5,422 bases of DNA from an uncultured Gammaproteobacteria bacterium (GTDB lineage Bacteria > Pseudomonadota > Gammaproteobacteria > Coxiellales > Coxiellaceae), in the NCBI GenBank assembly GCA_903870185.1, contig CAIQCE010000196.1, positions 1-5,422 of the forward strand. Direction: 5' to 3'. The notes below the pieces were generated by a model that worked only from the letters and a program-made list of their open reading frames with translations, had not been told where the DNA came from and did no database searches. This document shows positions 1 through 5,422 of this stretch, piece by piece; the stretch's first letter is position 1, and the number at the start of each line of letters is the position of its first letter. Both the position numbers and the translations under genes were made by a program.

Positions 1-741
1 GGATTCTAAAAATAAGTCACGATGCAAATTTTCTAAACGTTGATTGATGATCCTTGCCTCATCCACTCGAGCATTTAGAGCTGCATCACACATTTCCCAC
101 ATCAATCTAGGTGCCACGTTGGACGTGACTGAAATCACACCCTGCCCTCCTTGTAACATAAATTCCAGGGCTGTTTCATCATCACCGCTGAGAAGACTAA
201 TATTGGCTCCCAATTTTTTTAATTGAGTCAAACGCTCTAGTTTCCCAGTTGCTTCTTTGACAGCAACTACATTAGAACAATTCGCAGCGATTCTGATAAT
301 GGTTTCTGGCAAACAATCACAACCTGTTCGACCGGGAACATTATAAAGGATTTGTGGAATAGATACAGCTTCTGAAATTGCCTTATAGTGCTGATACAAG
401 CCTTCCTGGGTCGGCTTATTGTAATAAGGCGTGACAATTAAACATCCATCGACACCAACCTTTTGAGCTTCCAGAGTCAAAGCGATGGTATCACGAGTAG
501 AATTGCTGCCCGTGCCCACAATAATCGGTGTCCTTTTTCGGACAATTTCCATGACCCTATGAATCATAGACCGACGTTCTTCAGCATTAATCGTGGGAGA
601 CTCTCCCGTTGTCCCTAAAACCACTAGGCCATCGGTCCCTTCATCGAGATGCCATTCGACCAACCGCTCTAAGGTGGGATAATCAACCTCACCATTAGGG
701 TGCATGGGGGTTACTAACGCGACTATATTACCTTGAAACAT
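1..741 (-). CDS. dapA: 4-hydroxy-tetrahydrodipicolinate synthase (DapA), C-terminus cut off by window edge
   Basis: DapA condenses pyruvate with L-aspartate 4-semialdehyde in the cytoplasm, the first committed step to diaminopimelate and lysine. The frame is open from the ATG at 739-741 to the left edge and gives 247 residues; the family is usually about 290, so roughly 45 C-terminal residues lie outside. The start MFQGNIVALVTPM matches the family N-terminus. The (beta/alpha)8 barrel motifs are present: GTTGES at 43-48 with T44/T45, VTPYYNKP at 103-110 with Y107, ILYNVPGRTG at 131-140 with Y133 and R138, and VKEATG at 161-166 with the Schiff-base lysine K162. LLSGDD and GGQGVISVTSN follow. 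A Shine-Dalgarno-like AGAAGG (750-755) sits 8 bases before the ATG. The gene is divergent from rmuC. At the E. coli lysine-feedback positions, S48, N80 and Y106 are kept, but 49, 53, 56 and 84 are P, A, R and D instead of A, H, H and E, so lysine inhibition may be weak. The identification is very secure. Confidence 0.97.
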   Translation of the reverse strand, partial: MFQGNIVALVTPMHPNGEVDYPTLERLVEWHLDEGTDGLVVLGTTGESPTINAEERRSMIHRVMEIVRKRTPIIVGTGSNSTRDTIALTLEAQKVGVDGCLIVTPYYNKPTQEGLYQHYKAISEAVSIPQILYNVPGRTGCDCLPETIIRIAANCSNVVAVKEATGKLERLTQLKKLGANISLLSGDDETALEFMLQGGQGVISVTSNVAPRLMWEMCDAALNARVDEARIINQRLENLHRDLFLES

Positions 742-830
742 ATCGACTACCTTCTTGAAAACCTGAACTCTACGAATACATGATTTTATGTTAATCTTAA
801 TCAGTTTAACATAGTTAGGTATTCAATTTT
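742..830. promoter_or_regulatory. divergent dapA-rmuC promoter region
   Basis: This AT-rich 89-bp spacer must hold the transcription start signals for at least one of the two divergent genes. For dapA (minus strand) a weak candidate is a -35-like TTAAAC (804-809) and a -10-like TAAAAT (783-788), with a short 15-bp gap. No convincing promoter is visible for rmuC on the plus strand. The dapA ribosome binding site lies at 750-755, and a weak TAGGT (816-820) precedes the rmuC ATG by 10 bases. The promoter assignments are inference. Confidence 0.5.
787..813. promoter_or_regulatory. 8-bp perfect inverted repeat, possible operator
   Basis: TATGTTAA (787-794) and TTAACATA (806-813) are perfect reverse complements separated by 11 bases. 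The dyad is centred at about 800, inside the divergent dapA-rmuC spacer, and overlaps the weak dapA promoter candidate. The centre-to-centre distance of 19 bp, about two helical turns, would suit a dimeric helix-turn-helix regulator. The all-AT-rich arms would make a poor RNA hairpin. I do not recognise it as the site of a known regulator, and chance remains possible in AT-rich sequence. Confidence 0.35.
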
Positions 831-2057
831 ATGATCGATTGGTCTTTAATTTTAAATTTAAGCATTCCTTTAGCCACTGCTGTTTTGATTCTATTACTCG
901 GATCACTCCGCCTTTCTTCAAAGAACGGGCTGAACGAGCTGAAACAACGACTTAGTTTAGTCGAGATTCAACGGGATGAAATCTATCAACTGCTTAAATC
1001 ACAGCAGCTTGAATTACATGATCAAAGAAATCGATTTGACCAGCACCAGATTAATGCTCTTTTAACCCTTCAGGAGGGGTTGCAGAAAGGCATGAAAGAA
1101 GTCCGAGAACAGATCCAGCACACGCTCTTTCAGCATAGCCAAACCCTAAGCTCAAGCATGGATAAATTAACTCGATCCACCCAAGAAAAGCTGATTGAAA
1201 TCAGTGGGCATGTGGACAAGCGCCTAGCGGAGGGCTTTGAAAAAACCACTGCAACTTTCACTGATGTGGTTAGAAGACTCAGTATTATCGATGAAGCTCA
1301 AAAAAAGATTACAGAACTGTCTAGTAATGTAGTGAGCCTACAAGAAATCCTTTCGGATAAAAGAACTCGCGGTGCTTTCGGAGAGGTTCAGCTCAGTGCC
1401 TTGCTGCGTAATGTCATCCCTGAGTCTCATTTTAAACTTCAACACACCCTTTCGAATGGAAAACGAGTCGATTGCATGTTGATACTACCTGAACCGACTG
1501 GAAATGTGGCCATTGATGCTAAATTTCCGCTGGAAAATTATAAGCAACTCATCAACTCACAGCTCTCTGAAATTGAAAGACGGCCTATTGAAGCCCAATT
1601 TAAACTGGATATTCGTAAACATATTCAAGACATCGCACAGAAATATATTATTCCGAATGAAACAGCAGAAGGGGCTGTGATGTTTATCCCCGCCGAAGCC
1701 ATTTTTGCTGAAATTCATGCCCACCATCCTGAGTTAGTTGAATTTGCCCATCAATCTCGAGTGTGGATGGTTTCCCCCACCACTATGATGGCGATATTAA
1801 CCACGGCCCGAGCTGTTTTAAAAGATGCGGCTACTCGTAAACAGGTTCATATTATTCAAGAACATTTAGTGGCTCTTAGTAAGGATTTTGAACGATTCCA
1901 AAAGCGCATGGACAATCTGGCCCAGCATATTGGCCTTGCCCATCAAGATATCGAACAAGTTCACCAATCCTCCAAGAAAATCACCAGTCGATTTGGCAAA
2001 ATCGAAAAAGTGGAATTGACTTTAGAAGAGTCGGAAATTGTTTTGATTGAGGGTTAA
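831..2057 (+). CDS. rmuC: RmuC family DNA recombination protein (putative membrane-anchored nuclease)
   Basis: The 408-residue product has the layout of the RmuC family, which in E. coli is known for limiting inversions at short inverted repeats. Residues 5-26 form one hydrophobic segment, probably an N-terminal membrane anchor. A long charged region rich in Gln, Glu and Lys, about 30-175, looks like a coiled coil. The conserved RmuC domain then runs from about 175 to 370. It shows a restriction-endonuclease-like pattern: GAFGEVQL with E185, KRVDCMLILP with D214, and IDAKFPLENY with D229 and K231, followed by MFIPAEAIFAEI (284-295). The acid, D and DxK arrangement fits a PD-(D/E)xK nuclease fold; the exact catalytic assignment is inferred. 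The ATG at 831 is chosen because the anchor follows directly; its Shine-Dalgarno TAGGT (816-820) is weak. E. coli RmuC is somewhat longer (about 475), but 400-residue members are common. It is divergent from dapA and convergent with the next gene, so it is probably monocistronic. Confidence 0.93.
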   Translation: MIDWSLILNLSIPLATAVLILLLGSLRLSSKNGLNELKQRLSLVEIQRDEIYQLLKSQQLELHDQRNRFDQHQINALLTLQEGLQKGMKEVREQIQHTLFQHSQTLSSSMDKLTRSTQEKLIEISGHVDKRLAEGFEKTTATFTDVVRRLSIIDEAQKKITELSSNVVSLQEILSDKRTRGAFGEVQLSALLRNVIPESHFKLQHTLSNGKRVDCMLILPEPTGNVAIDAKFPLENYKQLINSQLSEIERRPIEAQFKLDIRKHIQDIAQKYIIPNETAEGAVMFIPAEAIFAEIHAHHPELVEFAHQSRVWMVSPTTMMAILTTARAVLKDAATRKQVHIIQEHLVALSKDFERFQKRMDNLAQHIGLAHQDIEQVHQSSKKITSRFGKIEKVELTLEESEIVLIEG

Positions 2058-2066
2058 GAGCGAACT

Positions 2067-2120
2067 GTTATAGGTTAGCGCCAAGTGCAGCGCGACCTAA
2101 CAATCCCGTTTTTTTCTTTT
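2067..2120 (+). terminator. possible rmuC transcription terminator
   Basis: The hairpin of the first REP-like element is followed by a T-rich run, seven Ts, a C, then four Ts at 2109-2120. Seven bases (AATCCCG) separate the stem from the T run, more than in a canonical intrinsic terminator, and the stem has a bulge. Termination is therefore plausible for rmuC but not certain. No better terminator is visible before the convergent gene. Confidence 0.35.
2068..2105 (+). repeat. REP-like palindromic element, copy 1
   Basis: The element begins TTATAGGTTAGCGCC and ends GCGCGACCTAACAATC. GCGC (2078-2081) pairs with GCGC (2090-2093) around an 8-base loop, and TAGGT (2071-2075) pairs with ACCTA (2095-2099), with a small internal bulge between. 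It closely resembles the reverse complement of the element at 2147-2184: the TT[A/G]TAGGTT[A/G]G start, the CCAAG[T/C]GCA middle and the AACAA end are shared. The form, a T(A/G)TAGG head followed by an imperfect GC-rich palindrome, resembles GTAG-type repetitive extragenic palindromes. It starts 10 bases after the rmuC stop codon. Family membership is inferred from form; genome copy number cannot be seen here. Confidence 0.55.
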
Positions 2121-2146
2121 GATATACTTTGCAAAAAGAATATGTT

Positions 2147-2184
2147 GATTTGTTGGCCCGCGTGCGCTTGGGACCAACCTACAA
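2147..2184 (-). repeat. REP-like palindromic element, copy 2 (inverted)
   Basis: Read on the minus strand, this element starts TTGTAGGTTGGTCCC and ends GCGGGCCAACAAATC. GTTGG (2152-2156) pairs with CCAAC (2174-2178), and CCC (2157-2159) with GGG (2170-2172), leaving one bulged A and a 10-base loop. The GTAG head directly followed by an imperfect palindrome is the form described for REP elements mobilised by REP-associated tyrosine transposases. With copy 1 it makes an inverted pair 41 bases apart, as in BIME or REPIN arrangements. It could also act as a 3' hairpin for the minus-strand gene that ends at 2213. No transposase gene is present in the window. Confidence 0.6.
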
Positions 2185-2203
2185 TGGGACCTACCAACAC
2201 AAT
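2170..2203. repeat. imperfect tandem repeat next to REP-like copy 2
   Basis: GGGACCAACCTACAAT (2170-2185) is followed at once by GGGACCTACCAACACAAT (2186-2203). The two units share GGGACC and a permuted CCTAC/CTACCAAC tail. The second unit looks like a partial or degenerate duplicate of one arm of the adjacent REP-like element. It lies 10 bases past the end of the small secreted-protein gene. Confidence 0.4.
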
Positions 2204-2212
2204 TTGATAGCT

Positions 2213-2422
2213 TTATGCAGCTTGAACATGGCTGTGATGCTTATGGCACTTGTGATGGTGCTTTGATTTATTGCATTTTTTGGCACAGTGAGCGCTGCAG
2301 GATTTTTCAGATTGAGAAATCAAATGTCTTGCTTGTTTCATTCTAATTTCATCAGCGAAAGCTGAATTTCCAATAACCATTGAAAGTGCGATTGCAGACA
2401 CCAACGCGATCAATTTTTTCAT
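2213..2422 (-). CDS. small exported Cys/His-rich protein, possible metal binder
   Basis: I do not recognise this 69-residue protein as a named family. It opens with a textbook signal peptide: MKK, a hydrophobic core over residues 4-17, and an SAFA cleavage motif ending at A23 followed by DE. The predicted mature peptide has 46 residues with four cysteines (C42, C46, C50, C59) and nine histidines (33, 45, 55-57, 60, 62, 63, 65). The C-terminal half is basic and dominated by His, Lys and Cys, including HHHKCHKHH at 55-63. Such composition suggests binding of Zn, Cu, Ni or a similar metal in the periplasm, or disulfide bonding; this is inference from composition only. The ATG is supported by GAGGAT (2429-2434) at a good distance. 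It lies 60 bp downstream of gdhB on the same strand, with a palindrome in between that may be its operator, and it converges on rmuC. The coherent signal peptide and ribosome binding site argue that the gene is real. Confidence 0.75.
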   Translation of the reverse strand: MKKLIALVSAIALSMVIGNSAFADEIRMKQARHLISQSEKSCSAHCAKKCNKSKHHHKCHKHHSHVQAA

Positions 2423-2446
2423 ATCAATATCCTCAAGTTAATCATC

Positions 2447-2461
2447 GTGACAATTTGTCAC
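2447..2461. promoter_or_regulatory. 15-bp palindrome upstream of the small secreted protein, possible operator
   Basis: GTGACAATTTGTCAC is a perfect palindrome: 7-bp arms at 2447-2453 and 2455-2461 around one central base. It lies in the 60-bp gap between the gdhB stop and the small gene, 12 bases upstream of the GAGGAT ribosome binding site. No T run follows it on the minus strand, so it is unlikely to be a gdhB terminator. It resembles a CRP-type GTGA...TCAC site, but the gap between half-sites is 7 rather than 6, so another dimeric regulator is at least as likely. AT-rich -10-like sequences (CATAAT at 2482-2487, TTTAAT at 2472-2477, minus strand) lie just upstream, without a clear -35. Confidence 0.5.
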
Positions 2462-2482
2462 ACCGACCTACATTAAACTAAA

Positions 2483-5422
2483 TTATGTATTTTTACCACT
2501 TAACCGAGCCAAATCTGAAAGCTCACGAATCGCCACAGAAAATAAAGTGAACTCAGGAGCGCCTTCTTTCCTTAAGTTCTCAAGAACCAAATTAAAAGCC
2601 GAAATGTATTTTTGATACTTCAAAGCCCAATCCTCAAGATTCTTAGTAAATTTAGAGGCCTTATTATTAAAGTTAAGCACTGAAATAGTCAATTCACGTT
2701 GAATCCAATCTAAATCAGCTTTCATAGCCGAACGCGCCAGTAGTGACCAATGGCTATCAGCCGGGAAATCATTTAAACGATCCCTGAACCATAATAGATT
2801 CAAACGCTCTCCCAAGATAAAATAGGCCTTTGCAACCTCATTCACACTTTTCTTAGCGATAGTGGCTGCTTCTACAATATTAAGCGCATGATAAATTGGC
2901 TTGCTATTAGTGATTTTTTCAGCCAAATTCTCAGGGATTTTATGAGTCATTAACTCTTGCTTATAATGCTCTACTGCAACTTTATCTTGCCCTACCAGCA
3001 GAGTTGGCAATAACTTAAATAACTCTGAAACGCTATTAGAAAAATATTCGATATTTTTATTGATTTCAATTTTTTCTAATCGATTACGCAGTAACCATCG
3101 AGTTCCACGCCTAATAGACTGAACCACTTTTTGCATCATTTCGTATTGAATATGGAAATCGATTTTATGATCCAAAGCTTCTATTTCACTGAAGAGCTCA
3201 AATGCATAAAATATTTTAGCTGAAACAGTATAAGCTCTGACAATATCAGAAACCGATGCTCCTGATTCATCCATCATTTGATGGATGAATATCATCCCCA
3301 TATCGGAAACCAAACGATTACTTAATTGAGTCGCGATAATTTCTTTGCCCAAATAATGATTTTTTAATTCATTAGAAAAACGTTGATGCATTTTTTTTGG
3401 AAATGCGTACTGAATAAACTGGGATAAATAAGGATCAGCAATCAAATCTGATTTCAATATTTCAGCTTTTAAAATATTTTTACTATACGAAGATAAAACA
3501 GAAAGTTCAGGCCGAGTAAGCCCCTTACCTTCTAATTTTCGCTCTTGAAATTCTTTATCACTAGGCAAATATTCTATAACACGATTTAAATTACCAAGCC
3601 CCTCTTGGACTTGAATAAAACTTTGATAAAGATTCAAATTATAGGCTGAATTTAATGATGCCAAACTGATAGAGCGATTTTGAATATAATTATCACTTAA
3701 CACTAGATCAGATACTTCATCTGTCATTGAAACCAAAAGACTATTCCGGTCTTTTTCGGTCATCTTGCCCGAAGCTACTACTTCATTTAATAAGATTTTC
3801 AGATTGACCTCATGATCAGAACAATCAACACCTGCTGAATTATCGATGAAATCCGTATTAATTCTACCCGCAGCATGCTCATATTCGATTCGGCCGAGCT
3901 GAGTTAACCCTAAATTACCGCCTTCACAAACAACTCTAGCTTTCAATTCAGAACCATTAACACGCAATGCATCATTACTGCGATCACCGACATCGACATG
4001 CGTTTCAGAAGTTGCTTTTACATAAGTTCCGATTCCACCATTCCAAATCATATCAACCGGCGCTTTTAATAAGGCCTTAATCAGATCATTGGGTGTTAAA
4101 TTATCCTTATCAATATTAAATAATTTCTTCATTTGATCAGTAATTTTTATTTGCTTCAACGATCGGTTGTAAACACCCCCTCCAGCTGAAATCAACTCGG
4201 CTTTATAATCCGCCCAACTGGAACGAGGTAAATTAAATAAACGTTTTCGCTCTTTAAAACTAGCTTTCACATCAGGATTAGGATCGATAAATATATGCAT
4301 ATGGTTGAAAGCAGCCACCAGTTTCAAATATGGTGAACATAATAATCCATTGCCAAAAACATCTCCGGCCATATCACCAATACCCACGACGGTGATTTCT
4401 GATTTATTTAAATTGATACCTAAATCTTGGAAATGTCGAACACCTGAAACCCAAGCCCCTTTGGCTGTAATGCCCATTTTTTTATGGTCATAGCCTACTG
4501 AACCGCCTGAAGCGAATGCATCTCTAAGCCAAAAGTCCCGTTCAATTGAAATTTGATTAGCAATATCAGAAAAAGTAGCAGTACCTTTATCAGCGGCCAC
4601 AACAAAATAAGGATCATCCTCATCATAGCAAACTGTGTCTAATGGCTTAACAATCTTACCATTTTTCAAATTATCGGTGAGATCCAAAAGTCCACCGATG
4701 AATTTTTGATAACACCGAATTCCTTCTTCTAAAATGGCATCTCGACCTTGATTCACGGGCAGTTGCTTAGTGACAAAACCTCCCTTGGCTCCAGCGGGTA
4801 CAATCACTGCATTCTTTACTTGCTGTGCTTTCATTAAACCAAGAACTTCAACTCTAAAATCTTCACGCCGATCTGACCAGCGAATTCCGCCTCGAGCAAC
4901 TTTAGCAGCCCGAAGATGTATGCCCTCAAATTGCGGTGAGTAAACAAAAATCTCATATTTAGGCAATGGCAATCTAAGATCAGGAATTTTAGTGGGATCT
5001 AATTTGAAAGAGATATAAGCTTTTGAATGATGATTTAAATCATTTTGGAAATAATTAGTACGAAGGGTCGATTCAATCAATGCTGTGTAATAACGCAATA
5101 TACGATCTTCATCCAAAGCACTCACTGAATCTAAAGCTGATTCAATTTTCTTTTTAATAACTTTTACTTCTTCACGATTTTTTAACGCAGGATCGAATTG
5201 GACCTTAAACAAATCCACTAATAGTTTAGCAATGGGTGCATAATGCAATAGAGTTTGCTCTATATAAGCCTGACTAAATGTAAATCCTGCCTGCTGAGCA
5301 TACTTAGCATACGCCCTCAAAAGAGCAATTTCTCTCCAATTCAACTTCGCTCTTAAAACAAGCCCATTGAATCGATCACTTTCAGCCTCACCATGCCAAA
5401 CTTTACTAAAAGCTTCTTGAAA
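2483..5422 (-). CDS. gdhB: NAD-specific glutamate dehydrogenase, large type (GDH-180 class), N-terminus cut off by window edge
   Basis: The enzyme oxidatively deaminates L-glutamate to 2-oxoglutarate and ammonium with NAD+, feeding amino-acid carbon into the TCA cycle in the cytoplasm. The frame is open from the right edge (FQEAFSKVWHGEAES) to a TAA at 2483-2485 and gives 979 residues. Large GDHs are about 1,550-1,650, so roughly 600 N-terminal residues, the regulatory part, lie outside. Visible motifs, numbered from the edge: RGGIRWSDR (177-185), KAQQVKN (198-204), VPAGAKGGF with the probable catalytic K213 (208-216), ADKGTATFSDIAN (about 277-289), the Rossmann loop GIGDMAGDVFGNG (347-359), WNGGIGTYVKA, and VVCEGGNLGLTQLGRIEYE. 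A mainly helical C-terminal domain follows and ends in the family-like SVAIRELSDLARL. A TTG at 5342-5344 is internal, because conserved sequence continues upstream of it. No frameshift or missing core motif is seen. A 26-bp perfect inverted repeat at 3265-3290 lies inside the coding region. Confidence 0.96.
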   Translation of the reverse strand, partial: FQEAFSKVWHGEAESDRFNGLVLRAKLNWREIALLRAYAKYAQQAGFTFSQAYIEQTLLHYAPIAKLLVDLFKVQFDPALKNREEVKVIKKKIESALDSVSALDEDRILRYYTALIESTLRTNYFQNDLNHHSKAYISFKLDPTKIPDLRLPLPKYEIFVYSPQFEGIHLRAAKVARGGIRWSDRREDFRVEVLGLMKAQQVKNAVIVPAGAKGGFVTKQLPVNQGRDAILEEGIRCYQKFIGGLLDLTDNLKNGKIVKPLDTVCYDEDDPYFVVAADKGTATFSDIANQISIERDFWLRDAFASGGSVGYDHKKMGITAKGAWVSGVRHFQDLGINLNKSEITVVGIGDMAGDVFGNGLLCSPYLKLVAAFNHMHIFIDPNPDVKASFKERKRLFNLPRSSWADYKAELISAGGGVYNRSLKQIKITDQMKKLFNIDKDNLTPNDLIKALLKAPVDMIWNGGIGTYVKATSETHVDVGDRSNDALRVNGSELKARVVCEGGNLGLTQLGRIEYEHAAGRINTDFIDNSAGVDCSDHEVNLKILLNEVVASGKMTEKDRNSLLVSMTDEVSDLVLSDNYIQNRSISLASLNSAYNLNLYQSFIQVQEGLGNLNRVIEYLPSDKEFQERKLEGKGLTRPELSVLSSYSKNILKAEILKSDLIADPYLSQFIQYAFPKKMHQRFSNELKNHYLGKEIIATQLSNRLVSDMGMIFIHQMMDESGASVSDIVRAYTVSAKIFYAFELFSEIEALDHKIDFHIQYEMMQKVVQSIRRGTRWLLRNRLEKIEINKNIEYFSNSVSELFKLLPTLLVGQDKVAVEHYKQELMTHKIPENLAEKITNSKPIYHALNIVEAATIAKKSVNEVAKAYFILGERLNLLWFRDRLNDFPADSHWSLLARSAMKADLDWIQRELTISVLNFNNKASKFTKNLEDWALKYQKYISAFNLVLENLRKEGAPEFTLFSVAIRELSDLARLSGKNT
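3265..3290. repeat. 12-bp perfect inverted repeat inside gdhB
   Basis: ATTCATCCATCA (3265-3276) and TGATGGATGAAT (3279-3290) are perfect reverse complements with only TT between them. In the gdhB mRNA they would form a hairpin of about 11 bp with a four-base loop. The segment encodes IFIHQMMDES in the C-terminal helical domain. No T run follows on the minus strand, so it does not look like a terminator. The symmetry is certain; any function is unknown. Confidence 0.8.

Noticed and set aside
44..226. 60-codon plus-strand open frame
   Set aside because: It lies wholly antisense to the well-conserved dapA frame, has no ribosome binding site and shows no protein-like pattern.
1988..2005. 7-bp inverted repeat TCGATTT-GGCA-AAATCGA near the rmuC 3' end
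   Set aside because: It is short, inside coding sequence and not followed by a T run; this is expected by chance at this length.
2447..2461. Intrinsic terminator for gdhB
   Set aside because: The palindrome has a one-base centre, so only a short stem could form, and no T run follows on the minus strand; an operator is a better reading.
4305..4493. 62-codon plus-strand open frame
   Set aside because: It is antisense to the NAD-binding core of gdhB, where strong protein conservation explains the open frame.
5342..5344. TTG as start codon of the glutamate dehydrogenase
   Set aside because: The same frame continues to the window edge with conserved family sequence (FQEAFSKVW, GEAESDRFN, LVLRAKLNWRE), so this TTG encodes an internal leucine.
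2213..5422. A novel multi-gene defence or secretion system
   Set aside because: The genes are housekeeping (dapA, rmuC, gdhB) plus one small secreted protein on mixed strands, with no mobile-element or defence-island genes visible.

Overview
The window comes from a bacterial chromosome of moderately low GC content. It holds four genes: a partial dapA, a complete rmuC, a small secreted Cys/His-rich protein, and a partial gene for the large NAD-dependent glutamate dehydrogenase (gdhB). DapA is very close to the E. coli type over its visible length. Together with a GDH-180-class glutamate dehydrogenase and short GTAG-type palindromic repeats, this suggests a gammaproteobacterium, perhaps an AT-rich lineage such as Legionellales or relatives. 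The order-level guess is inference only.

Layout: dapA (minus strand, 1-741) runs off the left edge and lacks about 45 C-terminal residues. It is divergent from rmuC (plus strand, 831-2057). The 89-bp spacer between them carries a perfect 8-bp inverted repeat that could be an operator or promoter element for one or both genes. After rmuC comes a 155-bp convergent intergenic region (2058-2212). It holds two related hairpin elements in opposite orientation, resembling REP/BIME-type repeats, separated by a T-rich stretch. Next, on the minus strand, is a 69-residue protein with a signal peptide (2213-2422), preceded by a good ribosome binding site and a 15-bp palindrome. Finally, gdhB fills 2483-5422 on the minus strand and runs off the right edge, so only its C-terminal 979 residues, including the whole catalytic core, are visible.

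How the genes relate: dapA commits aspartate semialdehyde to lysine and diaminopimelate synthesis. gdhB oxidises glutamate to 2-oxoglutarate. rmuC is a membrane-anchored nuclease-family protein linked to genome stability. They do not form an obvious pathway or operon. The only same-strand pair is gdhB followed, 60 bp later, by the small secreted protein, which probably has its own promoter and operator although read-through from gdhB is possible.

I found no convincing new multi-gene system, tRNA, rRNA, CRISPR array or insertion sequence. The items most worth a second look are the inverted pair of REP-like elements beside rmuC, the unrecognised Cys/His-rich exported peptide with its palindromic upstream site, a 12-bp perfect inverted repeat inside gdhB, and DapA substitutions at the lysine-feedback site.
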